64,000 nt of DNA from Pragia fontium DSM 5563 = ATCC 49100 (GCF_900112475.1 NZ_FOLW01000001.1:372001-436000); one strand, 5' to 3'; positions 54,557-63,852 are shown, counted from the first letter of the stretch. Program-made: numbers and translations. Notes: a model not told the origin generated them from the letters alone.

Positions 54557-55212
54557 TATGTCCTCTTTAAATACTTCAGGGTAATCCCGTAATAGTTAAA
54601 TCGGGTGCCAGATTAGGCATCTGACTCCATGTAATCATAAGTTAACGAAATTGTTAATTATTATCGCGACATGTAAACAGTTTCTATCATGCAGTAGTTT
54701 TGATGGTTAAACTGCGTTTTTCTGCACAGAAATCAGTATTGGCTAAGTTAACGAATAATGGAGAAAAGTTTGGCGTGCAATTTAATTTGTTGATTTACAA
54801 AATATTATCATGCATTTCGGATTAGAATAACTAATGGGTTACCGGGTTATAGATTAGAATTTTTCATAGGAAACCTGGATTATTCACTACGTTCACCCCT
54901 GTATCTTGAAGTTGAGGTATGCAAATGTTTGCTGCGGCTACGCGTTCTGGTTTTCACCAGCATGACGATGATGTTTTCGATGGGCTTATGCCGTCATCCC
55001 TGCGAAAGCGGGAACGCGTAGCCGTAGGCGAAGCAAACATTCACATAGTGAATGGCCCGAAGGGTGAGCGAAGCGAATCATCTCGTCCTTAAGCCAAGCG
55101 CCATCATTAAGCTAAAACCCAGATTCCGGTTTTCACCGGAATGACGAAGGTATTTTTCACCAGAATGACAAAAAATCCATTTTGTCAAAACAGAAACTCA
55201 CCACCGACTAAT
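54557..55212. other. gcvT promoter region and repeat-containing spacer before ubiI
   Basis: About 655 bases. The right-hand 55-120 bases before gcvT should be its promoter and leader. A complex inverted-repeat element occupies about 54880-55190. No gene is seen. Confidence 0.55.
54924..55170. repeat. Composite inverted-repeat element
   Basis: AATGTTTGCTGCGGCTACG (54924-54942) is complementary, with gaps, to CGCGTAGCCGTAGGCGAAGC and AAACATT (55015-55041). Inside and after it are smaller palindromes: CCCTGCGAAAGCGGG (54998-55012), TTCACATAGTGAA (55041-55053) and TTCCGGTTTTCACCGGAA (55124-55141), the last followed by ATGACG. The CCGGAATGACG and GCGAAAGCGGGAA types occur as dispersed repeats in several enterobacteria. 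No other copy lies in this window. Confidence 0.6.
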
Positions 55213-56421
55213 CTACTCAGATTCTTTCAACCACTCAGGTAAATCGCGTAATCCCATGGCTTCATGAACCAAGTGGGGTTTAACCCCCGGTAAACTATCC
55301 GCCAGCTTCAATCCGATATCCCGCAGTAATTTCTTCGCTGGGTTTTCTCCCGCAAATATCTCCCTGAATCCTTGCATTGCAGCCAGCATTATTGCCGCAC
55401 TCTGCTTCCGACTACGCTCATAGCGACGTAAATAGAGATAATTACCGATATCCTTACCCTGTTTCTGTAGGCGCTTAATTTCAGCAATCAGGCAAGCAGC
55501 ATCCATAAAGCCTAAATTCACGCCCTGACCGGCCAGAGGATGAATCGTGTGTGCCGCATCACCAACCAACGCCAAGCGATGGGCGGCAAAACTGCGGGCA
55601 TAGCGGGCAGTTAATGGGAACACGTCCCGCTCGCTCACTACCTGACAACGACCCAGTCGATTATCAAAGGCAATCGCCAATTGGTGGTTAAACTGCGCCT
55701 CATCCAACAGCTTCATCTGCTCTGCTTTTTCCGGCGGTAATGACCAGACGATAGAACAAAGATTGTCTTGCCAAAGTGGTAAAAAGGCTAATATTCCATC
55801 ACCGTGGAAAACTTGTCGGGCACAGTGCTGATGAGGCTCATCCGTTTGGATAGTGGCAACCAGTGCATGATGACCATAATCACGAAACGTCAGAGGAATA
55901 TCCGCATGATGACGTAACCATGAGTGAGCGCCATCGGCCCCCACCACCAAACGACCACTTAACATACGGCCATCTTCCAAAGTGATAAAAGCGTCATTTT
56001 CGCCTCTGACAACCTGCTTTAATCGGGCCGGTGCCAACAGGGAAATATCCGCACAACTACTTGCCTTATCCCATAACGCTTTCTGAATCACAGCATTCTC
56101 AACAATATGTCCCAGACGATCATAACCATAATCATCGGCACGAAAAGCAATCTGCCCGAAGCTATCGCGATCCCAGACATCCATCGCAGAATAAGGGCTG
56201 GTTCGCAGAGAGGTAACCCCTTTCCAAACGCCGAGATAATCCAGAAAGCGTTCACTGGCCGCATTAATCGCCGAGACCCGCAAAGCGGGTTCTGGTGGTA
56301 GGGTTTCATCCGGTTGATGATTCTCAACAACCGCAATGCGCAAACCTGTCCCCTGCAAACCGCAGGCCAGTGACAGTCCGACCATACCGCCACCAGCGAT
56401 AACAACATCATAAGCATGCAT
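55213..56421 (-). CDS. ubiI: 2-octaprenylphenol (C5) hydroxylase UbiI
   Basis: UbiI (VisC) is an FAD monooxygenase that hydroxylates C5 in aerobic ubiquinone synthesis. The 402-residue protein has the GxGxxG dinucleotide motif DVVIAGGGMVGLSLACGL, the DG motif VVGADGAHSWLR, and the FAD-ribose motif LVGDAAHTIHPLAGQGVNLG. It follows ubiH by 11 bases in the operon ygfB-pepP-ubiH-ubiI. Confidence 0.95.
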   Translation of the reverse strand: MHAYDVVIAGGGMVGLSLACGLQGTGLRIAVVENHQPDETLPPEPALRVSAINAASERFLDYLGVWKGVTSLRTSPYSAMDVWDRDSFGQIAFRADDYGYDRLGHIVENAVIQKALWDKASSCADISLLAPARLKQVVRGENDAFITLEDGRMLSGRLVVGADGAHSWLRHHADIPLTFRDYGHHALVATIQTDEPHQHCARQVFHGDGILAFLPLWQDNLCSIVWSLPPEKAEQMKLLDEAQFNHQLAIAFDNRLGRCQVVSERDVFPLTARYARSFAAHRLALVGDAAHTIHPLAGQGVNLGFMDAACLIAEIKRLQKQGKDIGNYLYLRRYERSRKQSAAIMLAAMQGFREIFAGENPAKKLLRDIGLKLADSLPGVKPHLVHEAMGLRDLPEWLKESE

Positions 56422-56432
56422 GAGCGCTTGTC

Positions 56433-57614
56433 CTATCGTTTAACCCAGCCCAGGGTTCTATGCGCCAGCGGTAACCGGAGTAACTCACAGTTGTCCATGG
56501 CAATTAATCCAAGATTTCTGGCCACAATCAGCGGACCATAACCGTTAGCAAACAGGTGGATTAACCCATCTGTCAGGCCAATGGTTGCCTGACGATCTGG
56601 CTCCCGGCGCTGGCTATAGCGGTGTAATACGCCATAGCTGCCTAAATCTTCATTCTGTTGTGCCGCCTGAGATAGTGTCTCAGCCAGCGAAATAACATCT
56701 CGTAATCCCAAATTAAACCCTTGCCCGGCAATAGGATGTACGGTTTGAGCAGCGTTTCCCACCAAGGCTAAACGGTGGCTAATCGACTGGCGAGCAGTAC
56801 GTAAACGTAGCGGATAACTGGAACGTTTTCCTGCCGTCAGAATAGCCCCCAGACGCCAACCGAAAACCTGCTGCAGTTGCTGAATAAATGTCTGTTCATC
56901 CCACGCCATTGCTTCTGCTTGACGATCCTGTGACATACACCAAACCAGCGACATCCGACCTTTAGACATAGGCAGCAATGCCAGCGGGCCCTGAGGGGTA
57001 AAGCGTTCAAAGGCTCGGCCTTCATGGGGTAGTTCGGTTGTCACATTCGCGATGACGGCAACTTGCTGGTAATCATCCTCATGCCAGGACATGCCTAATG
57101 AGGTCGCAACTGACGAAAAAGAGCCGTCGGCAGCCACCAGCAACGAGGCCGACAGGGATTCACCGTTATCCAGCGTCACTTGTGCCTTCTCGATATCACG
57201 CGAAACCTGTACCACCTTAGCAGGGCAATGCAGTGTGATATTTGGCGCTTTTCTCAGTAAAGAGAACAGTCGGCTACCTACATCATGCAGTTCAACCACC
57301 TGCCCTACCGCAGGTAATCCGTAATCCGCTGCTTTCAGCGTAACCATGCCACTATGCCCGCGCTCACTGACCAGAACGGTTTTAATCGCCGTGGCACAGT
57401 CCGCTAATGCAGGCCAAATACTCATACGCGTTAGTTGTTGGCAAGTTCCTTGAGCCAAAGCAATAGCCCTGGCATCAAAACCGGGATGTTCAGTGGCTTC
57501 AGGCACCACCGCTTCCACCAAATCAACTTTAACTCGGCCGCCGCTTAAGGCGGAAAGGGCTAAGGCCAGCGTGGCTCCGGTCATTCCGCCACCGACGATA
57601 ATTACGGATTGCAT
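56433..57614 (-). CDS. ubiH: 2-octaprenyl-6-methoxyphenol hydroxylase UbiH
   Basis: UbiH hydroxylates C1 of the ubiquinone ring precursor. The 393-residue protein (E. coli 392) has IIVGGGMTGATLALAL at the FAD-binding N-terminus, VAADGSFSSVATSLG, and LVGNAAQTVHPIAGQGFNLGLRD. Its start codon overlaps the pepP stop region by 13 bases, so it is translated in coupling with pepP. Confidence 0.95.
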   Translation of the reverse strand: MQSVIIVGGGMTGATLALALSALSGGRVKVDLVEAVVPEATEHPGFDARAIALAQGTCQQLTRMSIWPALADCATAIKTVLVSERGHSGMVTLKAADYGLPAVGQVVELHDVGSRLFSLLRKAPNITLHCPAKVVQVSRDIEKAQVTLDNGESLSASLLVAADGSFSSVATSLGMSWHEDDYQQVAVIANVTTELPHEGRAFERFTPQGPLALLPMSKGRMSLVWCMSQDRQAEAMAWDEQTFIQQLQQVFGWRLGAILTAGKRSSYPLRLRTARQSISHRLALVGNAAQTVHPIAGQGFNLGLRDVISLAETLSQAAQQNEDLGSYGVLHRYSQRREPDRQATIGLTDGLIHLFANGYGPLIVARNLGLIAMDNCELLRLPLAHRTLGWVKR

Positions 57615-58930
57615 TTGCCAGCTCCCGCCATCAGCGCCTCAATATCATCCGCCTCTTTCACTACGCCAGCGGTCAAAATTTCACTGCCTTGCTCAGTAAT
57701 CAGAATGTCGTCTTCAATTCGAATACCAATACCGCGGAACTCTGGTGGTACATCAGCATCTGGAGCGATATACAGGCCAGGCTCTACGGTCAGCACCATT
57801 CCCGGCGCCAATAAGCGATCGCGCGTTGATGAACCATAGCTGCCGACATCATGTACATCCAGCCCCAACCAGTGGCTTAAACCATGCATATAGAAAGATT
57901 GATGAGCCTTATCCACAATCAATTTTTCCACTTCGCCGTCTAATACACCAATATTCACCAAGCCCTGCAACATAACTCGAATCACTTGCTCGTTAGCGCT
58001 ACGGATACTGTTGCCAGCGGTTAACAACGATATCGCTTTATACTGAGATGCCAAAACAATGTCATACACTGCCCGTTGAGCCGGACTGAACTTCCCGTTA
58101 ACCGGGAAAGTCCGGGTAATATCACCGGCATAGCCGAAATATTCACATCCCGCATCGATCAAGACCAGATCGCCATCTTTTAGTTGAGATTCATTTTCTG
58201 TGTAGTGCAGAATGCAGCCATTCTCACCGCCGCCCACAATGGTGTTATAGGCCGGATAGCGTGCGCCGTGGCGGGTAAATTCATGTTGGATTTCAGCCTC
58301 GAGATGATACTCAAACATGCCTGGCTGACAACGCTCCATCGCACGGGTGTGGGCTTTAGCCGAAATCTCCCCGGCTTTGCGCATTACCGCGACCTCTTCC
58401 GGCGATTTAAACAAGCGCATCTCGTGCAGCCATGGTCGCCAATCGGTGAGGGTAGCCGGAGCACGTAAATTCTGACGACTGCCTTTACGTAAAGTGTCCA
58501 GAGCAGAATAAACGATATCATCAGCGTAACCGTATTCTCCCTGAGCATGATACACCACATCAAGGCCGTTAAATAACAAGTGAAGCTGTTCCTGAATATC
58601 GTCATATGGCAAAGCCCGATCAACACCCAGCTTCTGCGGTGCCGCTTCCTGTCCCAAACGACGACCAAACCAAACTTCAGCGGTTAAATCACGCACTCGA
58701 TTAAACAGCACGCTATGACTATGAGTTTTATCGCTTTTAATCAGAATCAGCGCGGCTTCTGGCTCATTAAAACCAGTCAGATACCAAAAATCACTGTTTT
58801 GACGGAACGGATACTCTGAATCAGCACTGCGCGTTTTTTCCGGCGCCGCAAAAATAATGGCTGCACTCCCCGGTACCATCTTGGCCAGTAATGCCCGACG
58901 GCGCCGCTGAAACTCCGCTAAAGCGATCAT
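57602..58930 (-). CDS. pepP: Xaa-Pro aminopeptidase PepP
   Basis: PepP removes N-terminal residues followed by proline. The 442-residue protein (E. coli 441) carries the pita-bread dimetal site: DAGCEYFGYAGDITRTFPV (two Asp ligands), SHWLGLDVHDVG (His), and the Glu ligands in LTVEPGLYI and GIRIEDDILI. It follows ygfB by about 100 bases and precedes ubiH with overlap. Confidence 0.96.
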   Translation of the reverse strand: MIALAEFQRRRRALLAKMVPGSAAIIFAAPEKTRSADSEYPFRQNSDFWYLTGFNEPEAALILIKSDKTHSHSVLFNRVRDLTAEVWFGRRLGQEAAPQKLGVDRALPYDDIQEQLHLLFNGLDVVYHAQGEYGYADDIVYSALDTLRKGSRQNLRAPATLTDWRPWLHEMRLFKSPEEVAVMRKAGEISAKAHTRAMERCQPGMFEYHLEAEIQHEFTRHGARYPAYNTIVGGGENGCILHYTENESQLKDGDLVLIDAGCEYFGYAGDITRTFPVNGKFSPAQRAVYDIVLASQYKAISLLTAGNSIRSANEQVIRVMLQGLVNIGVLDGEVEKLIVDKAHQSFYMHGLSHWLGLDVHDVGSYGSSTRDRLLAPGMVLTVEPGLYIAPDADVPPEFRGIGIRIEDDILITEQGSEILTAGVVKEADDIEALMAGAGKCNP

Positions 58931-59034
58931 AATCTTTATCCTTCCACATTCAGATTAGTTCAGTGAGAAGTACTTGCTCGTTGTATAACGTTTCCATCTG
59001 CATGTACCTATCGCTGCAAGAATATCGGCCCAAA

Positions 59035-59610
59035 TTAATGCAGTGTTGGCTTCACATTTTCCGGTACAGTGGTATTCAATCGTGCAAATTCGCTATGACA
59101 AAGTATTGCCGCCATTCGCACGTATTCACTGATCTCTTCTAAAGAATGCTCCAACTCTTCCTGATCTTCATCTTCTTCATAACCAAGCTGAGCAATATTT
59201 CGCAGATCGTCAATGGCTTCGCCAACTTCCCCGGTTACCTGAGCTAACTTAGGCTGCATCATGCCCAGTCCTAGCAGGAAATGGTTTACCCAGCCAGACA
59301 AAGCATCAATACGTTCAAACACCAGAGTTTCATCATCCGGTAATAGCAAAGCAAAACCAAATCCATCATCTTCCAGCTCTTCTTTGGCGGCCTGATAAAT
59401 TTGTTTCACCATATCGCCCAGCGGATAGCCGAAGGCAATACCTTCATTGGTTAAATCATGGACCAGCACTGTCCAACTATTATCATTACTGCCACCACAC
59501 ACCAAACCGCTAATCAAGCCGTGCATTTCCGATGCTGTCATGCCAATATTTTGTTGCGTCAAAGCGGTATTGAGTGATTGATAAGAAGGGAGCGTATTCT
59601 CGGTCGTCAT
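59035..59610 (-). CDS. ygfB: UPF0149 protein YgfB
   Basis: The 191-residue acidic, all-helical cytoplasmic protein has the family signatures [12 protein letters not shown] and [16 protein letters not shown], and the acidic run [17 protein letters not shown]. coli and Haemophilus YgfB are of the same length. A link to AmpD control and beta-lactam resistance is reported in Pseudomonas, but the general role is unsettled. It opens the ygfB-pepP-ubiH-ubiI operon and is divergent from zapA, as is usual. Confidence 0.94.
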   Translation of the reverse strand: MTTENTLPSYQSLNTALTQQNIGMTASEMHGLISGLVCGGSNDNSWTVLVHDLTNEGIAFGYPLGDMVKQIYQAAKEELEDDGFGFALLLPDDETLVFERIDALSGWVNHFLLGLGMMQPKLAQVTGEVGEAIDDLRNIAQLGYEEDEDQEELEHSLEEISEYVRMAAILCHSEFARLNTTVPENVKPTLH

Positions 59611-59831
59611 GAATGATTCACCATCGTTGATAAGATAAGTTCATGCTATGCTACCATCAAGAACGGATCTGATGCCATAAAAGGCATAAATCTTAAACGG
59701 TTTCAACGCTCCTGGTCTCCTGTAAACTACGTACAAATTCAGTACTGATGCACAATCCGGCAGATAGTTTGGTATACTAGGCGCTATTGGTTAGATTTGA
59801 AAATGCCGTCAAAACTCGGCAGGAAGGTGAC

Positions 59832-60161
59832 ATGTCAGCACAACCGGTAGATATACAAATTTTCGGCAGATCTCTGCGGGTAAACTGTCCGCCAGAACAA
59901 CAGGAAGCCCTGAATAAAGCGGCGGCAGAACTGAGTGAACGGTTGCAGGATTTGAAAGTTCGGACTAGAGTCACTAATACAGAGCAATTAGTGTTTATCG
60001 CTGCCCTTAACATTTGTTATGAACTGGCGCAGGAAAAAAATAAAACCGACGAATACGCCAAAAATATGGAACAGCGCATTCGTATGCTGCAAGACACGAT
60101 TGAACAAGCTTTAGTCGAACAGAGTAAAATCTCGCAGCGTCAAGGTGCAACGTTCGAATAA
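59832..60161 (+). CDS. zapA: Cell division protein ZapA
   Basis: ZapA bundles FtsZ filaments and stabilises the Z-ring. The 109-residue product equals E. coli ZapA in length. It has the globular N-terminal part ([22 protein letters not shown]) and a long C-terminal coiled coil (about residues 60-105). AGGAAGGTGAC before the ATG at 59832 decides the start over an upstream in-frame codon. 6S RNA and ygfA follow, the conserved arrangement. Confidence 0.96.
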   Translation: MSAQPVDIQIFGRSLRVNCPPEQQEALNKAAAELSERLQDLKVRTRVTNTEQLVFIAALNICYELAQEKNKTDEYAKNMEQRIRMLQDTIEQALVEQSKISQRQGATFE

Positions 60162-60266
60162 ATTTCATATAATCTTTGAAAATTGATGTATAGTTGTAGC
60201 AACATTAGTTGATAAGTTCAGCTAAGTAAGAATAACAGAAAACGTAACAATACGGTTTCTAAAAAA

Positions 60267-60450
60267 ATTCTCTGAGGTGCGCGTTATCGGGCCAGTCCCC
60301 TGAGCCGATATTTCAAACCAACAGAATGTGGATTCTTACAATCTGTGTGCATGCCCGGTTCGTCCGGGAAGCCTGATGATAGTAAATCTGCGTTCACCTT
60401 GAACCAAGGGTTCAAGGGTTACAGCCCGCGACGGCATCTCGGAGATCTCC
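60267..60450 (+). ncRNA. ssrS: 6S RNA
   Basis: 6S RNA binds sigma-70 RNA polymerase in stationary phase by mimicking an open promoter. The segment matches E. coli 6S RNA in order and spacing: the 5' strand ATTCTCTGAGGTG, GCCAGTCCCCTGAGCCGATA, GAATGTGG, CATGCCCGGTTCGTCCGGGAAGCC, TTCACCTTGAACCAAGGG, TTCAAGGGTTACAGCC and the closing GGCATCTCGGAGAT. The ends inferred from pairing of the terminal stem give 184 bases, the usual size. It lies between zapA and ygfA, as in other enterobacteria. Confidence 0.95.
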
Positions 60451-60487
60451 CTTCTGTTTTACCATTACTGACATAAGCATATCCGGC

Positions 60488-61075
60488 ATGACATTTGAGA
60501 CCTCTCAGCGTCACATCCTCAGAAAACGAATTCGCCTGTTACGTAATAACCTGACACCTCAGGAACAAAGCCTTGCTGCAACGCAGATTCATCAACGTTT
60601 ATGCGCCCATCCAAAAATTCAGGCTGCACAAAACATTTCGCTGTTTCTCTCATTTGATGGTGAAATTAACACGCGCCCATTAATTGAAACATTCTGGCAG
60701 CAAGGAAAATCGGTTTATCTACCGGTATTGCATCCGTTCAGTCGTGGACATTTATTATTTCTGCGTTATACGCCAGATACACCGATGATCACCCATCCCT
60801 TTGGTATTCAGGAGCCCCGTCTGAATGTGCGCTCGGTTTTACCGGTTAGCGAATTGGACGTGCTTATCACACCACTGGTTGCTTTTGATGTTAACGGAAA
60901 TCGTCTGGGAATGGGGGGCGGTTACTATGACCGAACGTTGAAAAACTGGCAACAAAGCCGCAGCTACCCGATTGGCATTGCCCATGATTGCCAGTTGGTT
61001 GATAGTTTACCCGCTGAAGACTGGGATATCCCATTACCGGAAATAGTCACGCCTTCTCACTGCTGGCAATGGTAG
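60488..61075 (+). CDS. ygfA: 5-formyltetrahydrofolate cyclo-ligase
   Basis: The enzyme converts 5-formyl-THF to 5,10-methenyl-THF with ATP. The 195-residue protein has the family motif MGGGYYDRTL in the ATP/folate site and LLFLRYTPD and GIQEPR in the middle. It is downstream of 6S RNA, with which it is co-transcribed in E. coli. Unlike E. coli, the next gene is a convergent phosphoethanolamine transferase only 3 bases away, not serA. Confidence 0.94.
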   Translation: MTFETSQRHILRKRIRLLRNNLTPQEQSLAATQIHQRLCAHPKIQAAQNISLFLSFDGEINTRPLIETFWQQGKSVYLPVLHPFSRGHLLFLRYTPDTPMITHPFGIQEPRLNVRSVLPVSELDVLITPLVAFDVNGNRLGMGGGYYDRTLKNWQQSRSYPIGIAHDCQLVDSLPAEDWDIPLPEIVTPSHCWQW

Positions 61076-61078
61076 CCA

Positions 61079-62671
61079 CTATAAAGTAAACGGCAGATCT
61101 GCCAACGAATCATAATCGACTAATTTATCCTCGAAATTGATCACCTGAATTTTCTTATGGCAGTTCATATCAGACAGCAAATCACACTTATCCGACAAAA
61201 GAGGCTCCTCAGAACCGGTCCATTGGGCATAAAGGGACAAGAAATCTAACCCACTTCGATAGTCATGGATCTCTTTTCGCTGTTTAGCATCATACGCAGT
61301 AATAAAGAACGGTACCTGAAAATTCTGTTTTGAACGGCCGCCATGCTGGAAATTCACCACCTTTCCCTGTTCCTGATGCATCGCCGATAGCCCATGATCG
61401 GAGAAATAGATCATGGTCCATTTTTTATGATTACTGCTTGCCGTCTGCGCTAATTCTGCCAGGAGATTATCGGTATTCTTTATGCTTTGGACGTAGCAAG
61501 AAAGCTTCTTGCTGATAAAAAACTCATCGTACTGATGATCAACTCTGCTACAAAAATCTGAATGAGAGCCCATCAAATGTAAAATAATCAGTTTTTTAGC
61601 CGATGGTTTCTCTACTATAGCCTGTTGAAAATGAGGTAATAAATCCCGATCAGAAAAAGATTGAGCATCGTATTCCCCCTTTTTAAGGAAGGTCACGCTG
61701 TCCGCCTGTTTTCCTATTTGTGATACACCAAAGTCATCATTACCCAAACTACCTTGATTTGATATCCAGTAAACAGATAATCCCTGTTTTTTCGCCAGAT
61801 TAATAATATTGTTGTTATGCTGCAATTCACCATTATGTCGCCTAACCAACGACCCAGATACCGACGCCTGAGTTGAGCCAGCGGCTGAAATATAATTTTG
61901 AAAAAACAAACCATTCGCCGTACTGCTAAAAGGCGTATTGGCAATACTAAAACCATAAGCGTGCATGAAATCTCGGCGAACGCTCTCACCAATCACAATA
62001 ATGTAGGTGTCATAATCATTCGCAGGTAAAGAAGGTGCCCAAGTGGATGGTTGTGCCATCAACTGCTTCATTTTTAATTCGGACGCCACAACGATTTTAT
62101 AGGACTGATACAGTTCATTAGCAAAGCGGAACAGAGTAAAGCGGACACTTTCAGACGTAATACTATTAGTCGTTGAATACACCTTCAAAGGATTAAATAA
62201 CACAATCAATAAAAAAGGTGCGATTAGCGCTACTGATTTTATATTGGGTAGATACTTTCGGGTCTTCAGAGCTAAAGCAGCAATAACAATTAATACTATG
62301 CTCGGAATAATATAGAGAATCGGTATATTGTTAAGAAAGTCAGCACTCTCATTTATATTGGTATTAAATACCGATATAAATATATTGATATTTGGCGAGC
62401 CGTACATAATCGCAATCGGATAGTACATTGCAGATATAGCAGCGAAAACCACTACCAATAGCTGAAACACTATCGGATAACGAGCACCCCACAATAAGCA
62501 AAAAAATAGGGCGAGCACATAGCCTGGTTTAACTGAATAACCAAAAGCAGAATCAAACAGAACTGAAAAAATCAATACCATCAAGATGGAAATAATTGTT
62601 TTACTTTTATTATTTTTTATTAGTCCATCAGGCTTATTTATCGTTCCAGATAAATGTGAATCAATTGACAT
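61079..62671 (-). CDS. Phosphoethanolamine transferase (EptA/YhbX-like, sulfatase fold)
   Basis: The 530-residue inner-membrane enzyme has about five N-terminal membrane helices (about 28-195) and a periplasmic alkaline-phosphatase-type domain. Family motifs are visible: VIGESVRRDFMHAYGF with a metal-binding Glu, the probable nucleophile Thr in AAGSTQASVSG (near residue 267), LHLMGSHSDFC, FSDHGLSAM and FQHGGRSKQNFQVPF. Such enzymes move phosphoethanolamine from phosphatidylethanolamine to lipid A, core sugars or other envelope glycans. Several periplasmic Cys (SHSDFCSR, LSCYVQ, KCDL, NCHK) could form disulfides, as in EptA. Its acceptor is unknown. A PmrA-like box and a -10 element lie upstream. 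Confidence 0.85.
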   Translation of the reverse strand: MSIDSHLSGTINKPDGLIKNNKSKTIISILMVLIFSVLFDSAFGYSVKPGYVLALFFCLLWGARYPIVFQLLVVVFAAISAMYYPIAIMYGSPNINIFISVFNTNINESADFLNNIPILYIIPSIVLIVIAALALKTRKYLPNIKSVALIAPFLLIVLFNPLKVYSTTNSITSESVRFTLFRFANELYQSYKIVVASELKMKQLMAQPSTWAPSLPANDYDTYIIVIGESVRRDFMHAYGFSIANTPFSSTANGLFFQNYISAAGSTQASVSGSLVRRHNGELQHNNNIINLAKKQGLSVYWISNQGSLGNDDFGVSQIGKQADSVTFLKKGEYDAQSFSDRDLLPHFQQAIVEKPSAKKLIILHLMGSHSDFCSRVDHQYDEFFISKKLSCYVQSIKNTDNLLAELAQTASSNHKKWTMIYFSDHGLSAMHQEQGKVVNFQHGGRSKQNFQVPFFITAYDAKQRKEIHDYRSGLDFLSLYAQWTGSEEPLLSDKCDLLSDMNCHKKIQVINFEDKLVDYDSLADLPFTL

Positions 62672-62705
62672 ATCAGTAGCTTAATTAAAATATAGGTGGG
62701 TATTA

Positions 62706-62744
62706 ATTGTAAGCTGGCAAGACTAGCACTAAGAATTAACTAAG
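62706..62744 (-). promoter_or_regulatory. PmrA-like box and promoter of the phosphoethanolamine transferase gene
   Basis: On the minus strand CTTAGT-TAATT-CTTAGT (62744-62728) is a direct hexamer repeat with 5-base spacing, one mismatch per half from the PmrA (BasR) consensus CTTAAT-N5-CTTAAT. Sixteen bases further comes TACAAT (62711-62706), a good -10, which would start transcription about 28 bases before the ATG. Confidence 0.45.
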
Positions 62745-62952
62745 ACAAGCGTTGTTTTTATTGAAAAAACTAGTGATTTCCGCCTCCTATAAAAAGATTC
62801 AATCTGCTATTTCTCCCAAGAAAAGCTTAAACATCACGTTGACACCAGATACATTTATCGTCATTTCGGCTCCCCCCTTACTGGCAAGATTTTCATCCAC
62901 ACCTATACTCACCACGGTTTTTGGCAATAATTAAATCGAGTAGGATGAAATC

Positions 62953-63639
62953 ATGACTAAACTTTCCACGCTCATAGAACAAAACAAACAGAAATTTGCC
63001 CGTCATGAATTTCTTACATTCTTAACAGACAAGACCATACCGCTATCCCAAAGGCTGTCATTTCTTCCTAATATCGCCCACTTTGTTATGAGCTTCAGCG
63101 ATATAAACAAGTTTATTTTACCCTTTCAAAATCCATCTAACGATCTGGAGCATGCTGTTAATCAACACGCACAGGAAGATGCTAATCATTGGCCATGGTT
63201 TTTAAACGATCTACAAAGCACTGGATTGAATAAACAGGGCTCATTGACAGATAACCTTGAATTCCTGTGGTCAGAAAATATTAAAAACAGCCGATTATTA
63301 ACTTATCAGCTCATCAGGTTACTCACGGATAAACCCGCTAAAATAAGGTTAGTGGTGATTGAAATAATGGAAGCAACGGGAAACGTCACCTTTGACACAT
63401 TATCTCAAATCACCAAAGACTCAGCGTTCCCTCTTGAGTTCTGTGGAAATATTCATTTCAGCCACGAGACAGGTCACTCCATTGGAAGTGAAGAAGAGCT
63501 CATTGATACAATAGAATACTCAAATCAAGAAATGAACGATGCCACTAACGCCATCAGCGATGGCTTTCAAGCCTTCGAACGTTTTTTTGACGAGTTAATG
63601 ATGAATATGAAGGCTCGTAGTAGTGAAGGTCAGGTTTAG
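62953..63639 (+). CDS. Putative heme-oxygenase-like metalloprotein of unknown function
   Basis: The 228-residue soluble protein is mostly helical and does not match any named gene I know. The spacing of acidic and His residues, E66-H67, H72, E75 and H79 in one helix, E137/E140 in EIMEATGNVTF, and H168/H171/E172/H175 in NIHFSHETGHS, resembles the metal-binding pattern of heme-oxygenase-like (HDO/TenA-type) proteins, some of which are diiron oxygenases. This is inference from residue pattern only. The gene is single, divergent from the phosphoethanolamine transferase, and followed by a dispersed repeat. It lies in the gap between ygfA and serA, normally adjacent genes, suggesting a later insertion. 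Confidence 0.6.
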   Translation: MTKLSTLIEQNKQKFARHEFLTFLTDKTIPLSQRLSFLPNIAHFVMSFSDINKFILPFQNPSNDLEHAVNQHAQEDANHWPWFLNDLQSTGLNKQGSLTDNLEFLWSENIKNSRLLTYQLIRLLTDKPAKIRLVVIEIMEATGNVTFDTLSQITKDSAFPLEFCGNIHFSHETGHSIGSEEELIDTIEYSNQEMNDATNAISDGFQAFERFFDELMMNMKARSSEGQV

Positions 63640-63667
63640 TACCAGCCATGGGTAAGTTTTATCTGTC

Positions 63668-63805
63668 GCCCTTTCTAATGAGCGCTGGAATTCAGCCGAC
63701 AACTGAGTGAGGGAGCACGTCCATCAAGGATGATCGGCGTGCTCCCTCATTGATTTATTCTCTGTACTGATAGTGGGCGAAACTTTCGCTGTCATTAAAC
63801 TTAAC
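63668..63805. repeat. Dispersed intergenic repeat, short form (copy C)
   Basis: In reverse orientation to copy B, both ends match: AGCGCTGGAATTCAGCCGAC with AACTGAGTGAGGGAGCACG on one side and GAAACTTTCGCTGTCATTAA on the other. The interior is just a perfect 11-bp hairpin, GAGGGAGCACG with CGTGCTCCCTC. It lacks the GC-rich insert of copy B, so it may be the basic form. Confidence 0.75.
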
Positions 63806-63852
63806 TGACAAACATTAAGCTCTTGGGCCACCTAAATTACAAAAAACCAGCA

